A stretch of DNA of 64,000 bases from the NCBI RefSeq assembly GCF_019430945.1, contig NZ_JAHYCB010000007.1, positions 186,001-250,000 on the forward strand, given 5' to 3'. Position numbers and translations under genes: made by a program. Below, in pieces: positions 53,871-62,065 of this stretch; the stretch's first letter is position 1; the number at the start of each line of letters is the position of its first letter. The stretch is from Neorhizobium populisoli (GTDB taxonomy: Bacteria; Pseudomonadota; Alphaproteobacteria; Rhizobiales; Rhizobiaceae). The notes below the pieces were generated by a model that was not told the DNA's origin, ran no database searches, and worked only from the letters and a program-made list of their open reading frames with translations.

Positions 53871-54236
53871 TTACGCTTCGGCAGCAGCAGCGGCTGCGTC
53901 GGCAGCCTTCTGCTCACGTTCCTTGATACGCTCCTGGGCCTTCTTGCCCGGCAGAGCCTTGGTCGGGTTGTTCTTGGTCTCGCGGGTTGCAACACCGGCT
54001 TCAGACAGGAAGCGCAGGACGCGGTCGGTCGGCTGGGCGCCCTTGGCGATCCATTCCTGGATACGCTCGACGTTCAGTTCAACGCGCTTTGCGTCGTCCT
54101 TGGCAAGCATCGGGTTCCAGGAACCAAGCTTTTCGAGGAAGCGGCCGTCACGCGGCGAACGGGCGTCTGCAACGACGACGGTGTAGTAAGGACGCTTCTT
54201 GGAACCGCCACGGGCGAGACGAATCTTCAGGGACAT
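53871..54236 (-). CDS. rpsP: 30S ribosomal protein S16 with C-terminal extension
   Basis: A 121-residue protein. The core MSLKIRLARGGSKKRPYYTVVVADARSPRDGRFLEKLGSWNP is typical of S16 and ends by about residue 85; the remaining 35 residues are Lys/Glu then Ala-rich (ending in a run of alanines). S16 in E. coli is 82 residues. It is the first ribosomal gene of the rpsP-rimM-trmD group and follows the chorismate mutase gene. Confidence 0.95.
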   Translation of the reverse strand: MSLKIRLARGGSKKRPYYTVVVADARSPRDGRFLEKLGSWNPMLAKDDAKRVELNVERIQEWIAKGAQPTDRVLRFLSEAGVATRETKNNPTKALPGKKAQERIKEREQKAADAAAAAAEA

Positions 54237-54350
54237 TGAATTTACTCCTTAGTTTCTTTTCTGGGCCACCGTCCGGTGGGCCGAGGTTTCTTGAGGCCGC
54301 CGTCAGACGGGCTCCAGTTGGTTTTCAGACCGCCTTCCGGCGATCCGGGT

Positions 54351-54665
54351 TCAGGCTATTTTCGTGCCGACATGTTCGGCGGCGATGGCTTCATGATGCC
54401 GGATGACTTCCTTGATGACGAAGTTCAGGAACTTCTCGGCGAAATCCGGGTCCAGATGCGCTTCCTTCGCCAAGCGGCGAAGGCGCTCGATCTGAAATTC
54501 CTCGCGCGCCGGGTCTGCCGGCGGCAAATCGTACTGGGCTTTCAGGAAGCCCACTTCCTTGGTGCAGCGGAAACGCTCCGCCAGCATGTGAACGAGCGCT
54601 GCGTCGATATTGTCGATCGACTGGCGGTAGCTCGCAAGCTTTGCCTTGATTTCGGGATCAACCAC
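54351..54665 (-). CDS. Chorismate mutase (AroQ class)
   Basis: A 104-residue all-helical enzyme that converts chorismate to prephenate for phenylalanine and tyrosine. AroQ active-site positions are seen: the first helix LASYRQSIDNIDAALVHMLAERF (Arg, Asp) and RCTKEVGFLKAQ (Lys), then REEFQIERLRRLAKE. The GTG start at 54665 has GGAG a few bases upstream. It lies between ffh and rpsP in the same direction, and is a stand-alone form with no prephenate dehydratase part. Confidence 0.92.
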   Translation of the reverse strand: MVDPEIKAKLASYRQSIDNIDAALVHMLAERFRCTKEVGFLKAQYDLPPADPAREEFQIERLRRLAKEAHLDPDFAEKFLNFVIKEVIRHHEAIAAEHVGTKIA

Positions 54666-54677
54666 GAACTTCTCCCC

Positions 54678-56255
54678 TTACTTCTTCTTGCCGGGCAGGC
54701 CCGGGAAGCCGCCGAGGCCCGGCAACTTGGCGCCGCCCAGACCCGGAAGGCCGCCCATGCCGCCACCCAGGCCAGGCATCGAACCCGGCTTGATGCCGGC
54801 CGCTTCCGCCTGCTTCTGCAAAGCTTCGAGCTGCTTGGGGTCGAGCTTGGAGAGATCGGGCATGCCACCCATTCCACCCATTCCGCCGCCCATGCCGCCA
54901 AGACCCATCTTGGACGCAAGGCCGCCCATCATCTGCTTCATCATGCCGCCCTTGCCCTTGCCGCCCATCATTTTCATCATGTCGGCCATCTGGCGGTGCA
55001 TTTTCAGAAGCTTGTTGATGTCGGAGGCATCGGTGCCGGAACCGGCGGCGATGCGCTTCTTGCGGGAATGCTTCAGCATGTCCGGGTTGGCGCGCTCGGC
55101 CTTGGTCATCGAGCCGATGATGGCGATCTGGCGATCGAACACCTTGTCGCTCATGCCGGCTGCGGAAAGCTTGTCCTTCATGCCGGCCATGCCGGGCATC
55201 ATGCCCATGATGCCGCCCATGCCGCCGAGCGATTTCATCTGGCGCAGCTGGTCGGCGAGGTCGTTCAGGTCGAACTTGCCCGACTGCATCTTCTTGGCCA
55301 TCGCCGCGGCCTTTTCCGCGTCGATGTTTTCGGCAGCCTTCTCGACGAGCGAGACGATGTCACCCATGCCGAGAATACGGTCGGCGATACGGCGGGGATG
55401 GAATTCCTCCATCTCCGTCATCTTTTCGCCGACGCCGATCAGCTTGATCGGCTTGCCGGTGACGGCGCGCATCGAAAGGGCTGCACCGCCACGGCCGTCG
55501 CCGTCCATGCGGGTCAGAACGAGGCCGGTAATGCCGACGCGTTCGTCGAAATTGCGGGCAAGATTGACGGCGTCCTGACCGGTCAGCGAGTCGGCGACAA
55601 GCAGGATTTCGTGCGGATTGGACTTCCGCTTGATTTCCGCCATTTCCTGCATCAGCGGTTCGTCGATATGGGTGCGGCCGGCGGTGTCGAGGATGACGAC
55701 GTCATGGCCACCGAGTTTTGCGGCCTGTACGGCGCGGGCGGCGATATCGGTCGGCGACTGGCCTGCAATGATCGGCAGCGTATCAACGCCGGTCTGGACG
55801 CCCAACTGACGAAGCTGTTCCTGGGCTGCAGGGCGACGCGTATCGAGCGATGCCATCAGCACCTTCTTGCGCTCGCGATCGGTCAGGCGCTTGGCGATCT
55901 TGCCGGTCGTGGTCGTCTTACCGGAACCCTGCAGGCCGACCATCATGATGACGACGGGGGCAACGGCGTGAAGATCGATGCCGACGCCTTCGGTGCCGAG
56001 CATTTCGACCAGTTCGTCATGAACGATCTTGACGACCATCTGTCCGGGCTTGATCGACTTCAGGACTTCGGCGCCGACGGCCTTTTCACGCACCCGGTCG
56101 ATAAAGGAACGGACGACTTCCAGCGCAACGTCCGCTTCCAAAAGCGCACGGCGAACCTCGCGCAGAGCGGCGGATACATCCGCCTCGCTCAATGCGCCAC
56201 GGCCGGTCAGTCCATTGAGAATGGAGCCAAGACGGTCCTGGAGGCTTTCGAACAT
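54678..56255 (-). CDS. ffh: Signal recognition particle protein Ffh
   Basis: A 525-residue SRP GTPase. NG domain: GLQGSGKTTTTGK, DTAGRTHIDE, TRMDGDGRGGAALS and the end of G near residue 300. The M domain is Met-rich with the RNA-binding helix-turn-helix RKKRIAAGSGTDASDINKLLKMHRQM. The tail after residue 445 is a long Gly/Met/Pro-rich stretch with GGMGG repeats, longer than in E. coli Ffh. The start MFESLQDRLGSILNGLTGRG (ATG at 56255) is standard; the frame extension to 56345 is not. Confidence 0.96.
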   Translation of the reverse strand: MFESLQDRLGSILNGLTGRGALSEADVSAALREVRRALLEADVALEVVRSFIDRVREKAVGAEVLKSIKPGQMVVKIVHDELVEMLGTEGVGIDLHAVAPVVIMMVGLQGSGKTTTTGKIAKRLTDRERKKVLMASLDTRRPAAQEQLRQLGVQTGVDTLPIIAGQSPTDIAARAVQAAKLGGHDVVILDTAGRTHIDEPLMQEMAEIKRKSNPHEILLVADSLTGQDAVNLARNFDERVGITGLVLTRMDGDGRGGAALSMRAVTGKPIKLIGVGEKMTEMEEFHPRRIADRILGMGDIVSLVEKAAENIDAEKAAAMAKKMQSGKFDLNDLADQLRQMKSLGGMGGIMGMMPGMAGMKDKLSAAGMSDKVFDRQIAIIGSMTKAERANPDMLKHSRKKRIAAGSGTDASDINKLLKMHRQMADMMKMMGGKGKGGMMKQMMGGLASKMGLGGMGGGMGGMGGMPDLSKLDPKQLEALQKQAEAAGIKPGSMPGLGGGMGGLPGLGGAKLPGLGGFPGLPGKKK

Positions 56256-56344
56256 CGTTTCTTCCTTCTTGACGTTTTGGGGAGTGCCCAGAACGTCGGG
56301 TCTTTTGCCGGCAAAAACAAGACGCCCAAATCCGGGCAAAGCCA

Positions 56345-56378
56345 AAAAGCACCCGAGGGCGCAACGCGCTGTCGGGTG
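56345..56378 (-). terminator. Rho-independent terminator after the 56553 gene
   Basis: Read leftward, CACCCGA (56378-56372) pairs with TCGGGTG (56356-56350), with GCGC-rich pairing inside, then CTTTTTG. It lies 175 bases past the stop of the secreted-protein gene and 90 bases before the ffh start. Confidence 0.65.
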
Positions 56379-56552
56379 TTGACCTCCGGGCTCAGTATAT
56401 CGGCCCCGGTCGGCGGCTCCAAGTCGTGACTTGTCAGCAGATTGGCGGTCTTAAACAGGAAACGGGCGGGAAAGTCAAGGCGCGGCGGCATGACTGCGGG
56501 ATCTGGAGGCCCGCCATCCAGTGCGAGCGGGCCGCACCAAGCTTTATTGGGA

Positions 56553-57128
56553 TCACTTCTTGGCGTAGCGGGCGGCGTATTCTTTCTCGTATCTGGAAAT
56601 GGTGTCATTCCACTTGATGATTGCCGCACTGTCGCCGGACATGCTCTGCTCGCGCAACTTGCCGATCCAATAGGTTCCGTCCTGGCTGAATTCGAAGGTT
56701 GTCAGCCCATGTTCCTCCAGAATCTTTTGCGGATCGACGCCGGCCTTGCTTGCGGCCTGCATATGACCGGTAAGGCGCGCATAATCGTCGAAGGTCACCA
56801 GTTTGCGCTTCATCTCCACGGCATTTGATGCGAAACGGCCGGCATTCAGATTGCTGAAGGCCTGACCGTAATAGGTGATCAACTTGAAGTCCTTATCGTC
56901 CTTCAGTGCCTTGCCGAAAGCCTGGTTGATCTCCTCGAATTGCACCTTGTCGATCGAAAGCGTCCGCAGCACTTCGTCTTCACCGGCCTTGTTGGAGAGC
57001 CGGGCGGCGGCCGATGCCCATTCCTCGAAGGTTACGCCATGCACCGGCGCGGGTACGGCCTGAGAAAATGCCATCCCCGCAGAAAGGAAGAACGAGCCGG
57101 CAATCATCAATCTCGTGAGAAAATTCAT
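56553..57128 (-). CDS. Secreted protein of unknown function
   Basis: A 191-residue protein with a clear signal peptide of about 22 residues (MNFLTRLMIAGSFFLSAGMAFS). The mature part is helical and charged, with FEEWASAAARLSNKAGEDEVLRTLSIDKVQFEEINQAFGKAL and an end that contains WNDTISRYEKEYAARYA. I see no catalytic motif, cysteine or repeat, and do not recognise the family. It is probably periplasmic. It is divergent from the Tat-exported metallo-hydrolase gene. Confidence 0.78.
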   Translation of the reverse strand: MNFLTRLMIAGSFFLSAGMAFSQAVPAPVHGVTFEEWASAAARLSNKAGEDEVLRTLSIDKVQFEEINQAFGKALKDDKDFKLITYYGQAFSNLNAGRFASNAVEMKRKLVTFDDYARLTGHMQAASKAGVDPQKILEEHGLTTFEFSQDGTYWIGKLREQSMSGDSAAIIKWNDTISRYEKEYAARYAKK

Positions 57129-57302
57129 TGTCCACCTATCATTTGTCGCCCCCGGACAGAGCGTGTTTCAAAAAGCCAGAGGCTAATTAGGCGGGTTGTG
57201 CCCTTCAGCAAGGAGCCATGATCGCAGCGCTGGATATGGACGTTACGGATACGCATATAAGCTTGGCTCCCGCTTCCATTTTATTCTGCTAAAGAGAGCC
57301 AC

Positions 57303-58385
57303 ATGAACCGTCGAAGATTTCTCAAATGGACCGGTATCGGAGCAATCGCTGCCCTTGTGGGCGGGGTTGCCGCGAGGAGCGCCATGGCTGGCAACACATA
57401 TTATTCCGGTCCCGTGTCCGATCATTTCGACGGAACGGCCTTCTTCAATCCGGGCGGGATCGAGCCGCGCGGCGGGTTTGATCTACTGCGCTGGAAATTC
57501 AACGGCCTGAACGTTGCCTGGCCAGAAAGCTTTCCGAGCCCGTTTGCGCAGGCCATGCCGGAGACGCGGGTGTCCGGCGATCGGCTGGTGGTGACGATGG
57601 TCGGGCATGCGGCAATGCTGGTCCAGATCGCCGGTCTCAATATATTGACAGATCCTGTCTGGAGCGAGCGGACGAGCCCGGTCTCATTCGCCGGACCGAA
57701 GCGGGTCAATCCGCCAGGCATCCGCATGGGCGACCTGCCGCCGATCGATGTGGTGATCGTCACCCACAATCATTACGACCATCTCGATCTCGAAACGCTT
57801 CGGGTTCTGCAAAGCCGTGACAAGCCGCATTTCGTCACGCCGCTCGGCAATGATGCTATCATCCGCAGCAAAGTGCCCGATGCAAAAATTACGGTCATGG
57901 ATTGGGGCGGTCGGGAGACGATTTCGCCGGGTATCGCACTGCATTGTGAGCCTTGCCATCACTGGTCGGCGCGCGGCATGGGCGACCGGCGCATGGCTCT
58001 CTGGGCCGCCTTCGTGATCGAGACGCCGGCGGGCAAAGTTTACCATATCGGCGATACCGGCTTTCATCAGGGCATCAATTATCGCGCGGCGAAGGAAAAA
58101 CATGGCGGCTTCCGGCTCGCCAACCTGCCGTTCGGCGCCTACGAGCCGCGATGGTTTATGGCAGGCCAGCACCAGAACCCGGAAGAGGCGGTCGACGGAA
58201 TGCTGTTATGCGACGCCGCCTTCGTCGCCGGCCATCACTGGGGCACGTTCAAGCTGACCGACGAAGGCATCGAGCAACCGGTTGAAGCACTTCGCGCCGC
58301 TCTGGACAAACGCGGCATAGACCACGAACGGTTCCGGCCGATGCGGCCGGGTGAAGTTTTCGAGGTTCCGGCGATTTCCGTCTGA
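57303..58385 (+). CDS. Metallo-beta-lactamase fold hydrolase, Tat-exported
   Basis: A 360-residue protein. The N-terminus MNRRRFLKWTGIGAIAALVGG carries a twin-arginine motif (RRRFLK), so it is folded before export. The metal site H155-N-H157-Y-D159-H160 (THNHYDHLD), with later HIGDTGFHQG and FVAGHHWGTFK, fits the UlaG/NAPE-phospholipase D-like branch. It probably hydrolyses a lipid or phosphodiester, but the substrate is not known. The next gene follows by 51 bases on the same strand. Confidence 0.88.
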   Translation: MNRRRFLKWTGIGAIAALVGGVAARSAMAGNTYYSGPVSDHFDGTAFFNPGGIEPRGGFDLLRWKFNGLNVAWPESFPSPFAQAMPETRVSGDRLVVTMVGHAAMLVQIAGLNILTDPVWSERTSPVSFAGPKRVNPPGIRMGDLPPIDVVIVTHNHYDHLDLETLRVLQSRDKPHFVTPLGNDAIIRSKVPDAKITVMDWGGRETISPGIALHCEPCHHWSARGMGDRRMALWAAFVIETPAGKVYHIGDTGFHQGINYRAAKEKHGGFRLANLPFGAYEPRWFMAGQHQNPEEAVDGMLLCDAAFVAGHHWGTFKLTDEGIEQPVEALRAALDKRGIDHERFRPMRPGEVFEVPAISV

Positions 58386-58436
58386 GCCGTGAAAGACGGT
58401 TTGACTTGGCACTGTTCCAGGTCAATAAGTTGATTT

Positions 58437-59030
58437 ATGGACACTACATTGCAGACCGCATCCGAGACCCGTATTCAACGCCTCAAGGCGCTGACCGACG
58501 AAACCCATAAGCGCCTCGACGACGGCATCATGGCGGCACAGCCATTCGCCAGCAGGGAGCGCTACGCGCTTTTTCTTGACGTACAGCACCATTTTCATGC
58601 GGATGTCGCCCCGCTTTACCATTCGCCGGAGCTTGGAAAACTCTTGCCGGATCTGGCCGATCGTTGCCGGCTCGATGCGCTGAGGCAGGACGTCGAGGAC
58701 GTGACAGGCAAGCCGGCACCCGAATTGTCCGCGCAAACCGGTGACCTCGATCTGCCGACATCCCTCGGCTGGCTTTACGTGGCAGAAGGTTCGAACCTTG
58801 GCGCAGCCTTTCTTCTGAAGGAAGCGGCAAAGCTCGGCCTATCGGAAGAGTTTGGTGCGCGGCACCTCGCCGGCCATCCGGAAGGCCGCGGTTTGCACTG
58901 GCGGACTTTTGTAGCGGCCTATAACGGGCTGGAGCTATCGGAAGCAGAGGAATTGCGGGCAGCCGAAGGGGCAAAGGCCGCATTCCGGCGGGTACATACG
59001 CTGGTGGAACAGGTGTTTCAAACGGCCTGA
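58437..59030 (+). CDS. Biliverdin-producing heme oxygenase
   Basis: A 197-residue HemO/BphO-type protein. The proximal His is H24 in LKALTDETHKRLDD, and the distal glycine helix is in LGWLYVAEGSNLGAAFLL; the end HWRTFVAAYNG is also typical. It cleaves heme to biliverdin, giving iron or a bilin chromophore. No bacteriophytochrome is encoded beside it. I see no clear iron-response box in the short upstream gap, so regulation is not shown. The stop is 91 bases from that of a convergent gene. Confidence 0.9.
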   Translation: MDTTLQTASETRIQRLKALTDETHKRLDDGIMAAQPFASRERYALFLDVQHHFHADVAPLYHSPELGKLLPDLADRCRLDALRQDVEDVTGKPAPELSAQTGDLDLPTSLGWLYVAEGSNLGAAFLLKEAAKLGLSEEFGARHLAGHPEGRGLHWRTFVAAYNGLELSEAEELRAAEGAKAAFRRVHTLVEQVFQTA

Positions 59031-59121
59031 TTTCCTCGCCGACAAAATCCAAGGCTTAGCCTTTGGCAGAGGCGGGATGCGCTCCGCAGTCATCCCTCTT
59101 CTATGGTCAAGATAACGCGCT

Positions 59122-59682
59122 CTACCCCACCACTCTCACCACCGTCCCATTCCGCATGTAGCGGATCAACCTCTTCATATCGGCAAGACTGACCGCGATG
59201 CATCCCGCAGTCGGTTGATACCCCGGCTTGATCAGGTGAAAAAAGATCGCCGAGCCGCGGTTGCGGGCGCGCGACGTGATATTCCAGTCCAGTACGAGGC
59301 AGATGTCGTAGAGCCCGTCAGCCCGCGTCATTTCTTCATGGCTTCGCCGGAAGGGCGCTTTGACGAGGCGGTTATAGGCCGGGTGCTCCGGCTGGTCACA
59401 CCACAACATGTCCTTGCGGATGCGCTTCATCGGCAGGGCGGTCGGCGACAGGCGCACTCTTTCGCTACGCGTGAAACCGTAGAGCAGTCGCATTGCCGCA
59501 ATCGGTGTTGCGCCATCCCCTTCCCGCTTGAATGGCGTTGTCCCGGAGCGGCCGAGAGCCGCCTGCACCGTGATGCCGCCGAACGAGATGATCGCCCGCC
59601 TCCGGTCGCGCGGGGCGGTCCGCACGGTAATCACGGTGTCTTTTTTGTGAACTCCCTCGCGAAAACGCTGCATTTCTCTCAC
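59122..59682 (-). CDS. L,D-transpeptidase (YkuD-like) domain protein
   Basis: A 186-residue protein. The YkuD catalytic region appears as FFHLIKPGYQPTAGCIAVSLADMKRLI, with a His and a GC pair; the usual SHGC is here TAGC. ALGRSGTTPFKREGDGATPIAAM is the typical front of the YafK-like branch. No clear signal peptide is seen, which is odd for an enzyme acting on peptidoglycan. GTG at 59682 or ATG at 59673 could be the start. Such proteins cross-link peptidoglycan or attach lipoproteins. Confidence 0.82.
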   Translation of the reverse strand: MREMQRFREGVHKKDTVITVRTAPRDRRRAIISFGGITVQAALGRSGTTPFKREGDGATPIAAMRLLYGFTRSERVRLSPTALPMKRIRKDMLWCDQPEHPAYNRLVKAPFRRSHEEMTRADGLYDICLVLDWNITSRARNRGSAIFFHLIKPGYQPTAGCIAVSLADMKRLIRYMRNGTVVRVVG

Positions 59683-59815
59683 AAGGTTTTGCTTTGAATA
59701 TGATTTCGTTTGAATTCATAGCACGATGAGATTTAGATCGAACAACCCTAAATGTGCTTTAATTGGCTGGTGATTCCGGTCGTGGTGCAACGGGTGAGAC
59801 GAAAGGCAAGAACGC

Positions 59816-60499
59816 ATGGCAGCGCGCACGATACTTCTGGTGGATGACGACGACGATCTGCGTGAGACCCTGGTCGAGCAGTTGTCGTTCTACGACGAGT
59901 TCTCGATCCTCCAGGAGGCGAATGCCGCCAAGGCGCTGAACACCGCCAAAACTGCCCAGATCGATCTCCTGATCATGGACGTCGGCCTGCCGGATATGGA
60001 CGGCCGCGAAGCCGTGAAGCTGCTGCGCAAGAACGGCTTCAAGGCGCCGATCATCATGCTGACCGGCCATGATACCGATTCCGACACGATCCTCGGACTG
60101 GAAGCCGGCGCCAACGACTACGTCACCAAGCCGTTCCGTTTCGCCGTTCTCCTGGCCCGTATCCGCGCCCAGCTTCGCCAATACGAGCAGAGCGAGGACG
60201 CCACGTTCACGGTCGGCCCGTATATCTTCAAGCCCAGCCAGAAGCTGCTCACCACCGAGGACGGCAAGAAAATCCGCCTGACGGAAAAGGAAGCGGCGAT
60301 CATCCGTTACCTCTATCGCGCCGGCCAGAAGGTGGTGACGCGCGACGTGCTGCTGGAAGAGGTCTGGGGTTACAATTCCGGCGTGACGACCCACACGCTC
60401 GAAACCCATGTCTATCGCCTGCGCCAGAAGATCGAACGCGACCCGTCCAGCGCTGAAATCCTGGTCACCGAAAACGGCGGCTACAAGATCGTACCGTAA
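59816..60499 (+). CDS. cenR: OmpR-family response regulator CenR/OtpR type
   Basis: A 227-residue regulator. The receiver has the phospho-acceptor Asp at D55 (LLIMDVGLPDMDG), the acidic pair in LLVDDDDD and Lys in YVTKPF. The OmpR winged helix is at about residues 130-225 (RLTEKEAAIIRYLYRAGQKVVTRDVLLEEVWGYNSGVTTHTLETHVYRLRQKIE). The sequence is that of the CenR/OtpR group, which controls the cell envelope in Caulobacter and Brucella. Its kinase CenK is not adjacent. The gene downstream codes for a cyclic-nucleotide-binding protein, as in Brucella. Confidence 0.9.
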   Translation: MAARTILLVDDDDDLRETLVEQLSFYDEFSILQEANAAKALNTAKTAQIDLLIMDVGLPDMDGREAVKLLRKNGFKAPIIMLTGHDTDSDTILGLEAGANDYVTKPFRFAVLLARIRAQLRQYEQSEDATFTVGPYIFKPSQKLLTTEDGKKIRLTEKEAAIIRYLYRAGQKVVTRDVLLEEVWGYNSGVTTHTLETHVYRLRQKIERDPSSAEILVTENGGYKIVP

Positions 60500-60520
60500 A
60501 AAGAGCCCGATAGAACCGAC

Positions 60521-60976
60521 ATGTCGCTGACCGAAGATATCCGCCTGCTGACCCAGGTTCCGCTTTTCCGGGACATGAACGACGACCAGCTGCGTCTCGT
60601 CGCGTTCGGCGCCGAGCGTCGGCAGGTGGCGGCCGGTCAGGAACTCTTCCGCGAAAAGTCGCCGGCAGAATCCGCCTTCATCATCGCCCGTGGTCGGTTC
60701 GAACTGCTGATGACCGGTCGCGACGGCGACATGAAGGTAGAAGCGACCATCGGCCCCGGCACGCTTCTGTCAGAGCTCGCGCTGATCACCATGGTCGAGC
60801 GCAAGTTCACGGCCGTTGCCATCGACGATGCCGAGGCGATGAAGATCAGCCGGTCGCTGTTTCACCGCCTGCTGGAGGAATATCCACAGGTCGGACGGAT
60901 GATCGAAGCACGTATTCGCGACAACATTGCCGGCCTCGCCAAGGCGGCGGCGGCGATGCAGCATCGGTTTGTTTGA
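60521..60976 (+). CDS. Cyclic-nucleotide-binding domain protein
   Basis: A 151-residue single-domain protein. The cNMP beta-roll is seen with LFREKSPAESAFIIARGRFELL, then GPGTLLSELALI in place of the usual phosphate-binding cassette (FGE.AL...R) and a final helix. It lacks the kinase or DNA-binding domain of classic effectors. Whether it binds cAMP or cGMP is not clear. It is 21 bases downstream of cenR, so they are likely co-transcribed and the protein may modulate the CenR pathway, which is inference. Confidence 0.88.
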   Translation: MSLTEDIRLLTQVPLFRDMNDDQLRLVAFGAERRQVAAGQELFREKSPAESAFIIARGRFELLMTGRDGDMKVEATIGPGTLLSELALITMVERKFTAVAIDDAEAMKISRSLFHRLLEEYPQVGRMIEARIRDNIAGLAKAAAAMQHRFV

Positions 60977-61003
60977 GCGTCGAAATCCCCTTTGAATGCC
61001 GCA

Positions 61004-61138
61004 GCCCCTCATCCGGCTGCCGCCACCTTCTCCCCGTCCCGACGGGGAAAAGGAATATGCCGCGCCGCCTCCGTCCCTCTCCAGCTCTGAGTGGGGCACG
61101 TCCCCTCTCCCCGTCAGAACGGGGAGAGGGGGAGGGGC
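61004..61138. repeat. Double-hairpin palindromic repeat, family 2, copy 4
   Basis: Outer ends GCCCCTC and GAGGGGC are inverted. The right hairpin (61102-61131) has a 13-bp perfect stem with a CAGA loop, nearly identical to that of the copy at 31687. The left hairpin is TCCCCGTC-CC-GACGGGGA. It lies between the convergent cyclic-nucleotide-binding and xth genes. Confidence 0.8.
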
Positions 61139-61158
61139 AAGCTTCCCAATTCAAACTT

Positions 61159-61962
61159 CTAAAACTTGAACACCGCCGTGACCGGCACATGGTCCGACGG
61201 CTGGTTCCACCTACGCGCTTCCTTCAGAACCTCGATCTTCTCGAGGAAAGGCCCCAGATCCGGCGACGACCAGATATGGTCGAGTCGACGACCCTTGTTC
61301 GCCGCTTCCCAGTCCTTGGCGCGGTAGCTCCACCACGTGTAGATCTTTTCCGGCTCCGGCGTGTATTGCCGCATCAGGTCTAGCCAGCCGCCCTGCCGGA
61401 TGATCTCCTTCATTCCCTCGGTTTCGACCGGCGTGTGGCTGACGATCTTCAAAAGCTGCTTGTGCGACCAGACGTCATGCTCGAGTGGCGCGATATTGAG
61501 ATCGCCGACGAGGATTGACGAAATGCCGGGCATCGCATCCGCCTTCAGCGCCTTCATCTCCTCGATGAAATCGAGCTTGTGGCCGAATTTCGGATTGATC
61601 GTCCGGTCCGGCTCGTCGCCGCCGGCCGGAACGTAGAAATTGTGCAGCCGGATACGCCGCGAGCCACGCTCGACGATCGCCGAAATATGCCGTGCATCGC
61701 CGACATTGCAGTAGTTCTGACGATGGTCTTCGAGAAGCGGGATCTTCGAGGCGATGGCAACGCCGTGATAACCCTTCTGCCCATGAATGATGATGTGCTC
61801 GTAGCCGAGATCCTTCAGCGGCTGCAGCGGAAACTCCGGTTCCTGGCACTTGATCTCCTGGAGGCAGAGAATGTCCGGCTTGTGGCGGACGAGAAACTGC
61901 TGGACGATCGGCATGCGCAGCCGGACCGAGTTGATATTCCAGGTGGTGATGGAAAACGTCAT
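61159..61962 (-). CDS. xth: Exodeoxyribonuclease III
   Basis: A 267-residue AP endonuclease of base-excision repair. Conserved pieces include TWNINSVRLR, LCLQEIKCQE, GDLNIAPLEHDVW, RLDHIW, and the catalytic SDHVPVTA near the end. The ATG at 61962 has GAGG about eight bases upstream. The gene is alone on its strand between cenR and lolA. Confidence 0.95.
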   Translation of the reverse strand: MTFSITTWNINSVRLRMPIVQQFLVRHKPDILCLQEIKCQEPEFPLQPLKDLGYEHIIIHGQKGYHGVAIASKIPLLEDHRQNYCNVGDARHISAIVERGSRRIRLHNFYVPAGGDEPDRTINPKFGHKLDFIEEMKALKADAMPGISSILVGDLNIAPLEHDVWSHKQLLKIVSHTPVETEGMKEIIRQGGWLDLMRQYTPEPEKIYTWWSYRAKDWEAANKGRRLDHIWSSPDLGPFLEKIEVLKEARRWNQPSDHVPVTAVFKF

Positions 61963-62017
61963 GGGCAAACCTCAATGATGCGGCGAGGTTTAGGCAATTT
62001 AAGCTATTCTGGAAAGC

Positions 62018-62045
62018 AAAAAGGCCGCGCGAGAGCGCAGCCTTT
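62018..62045 (-). terminator. Rho-independent terminator of lolA
   Basis: Read leftward, GGCTGCGC pairs with GCGCGGCC across a TCTC loop, with one mismatch, followed by a run of five T. It lies 20 bases past the lolA stop. Confidence 0.8.
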
Positions 62046-62065
62046 GCGAAGATCGCAATCTGATG

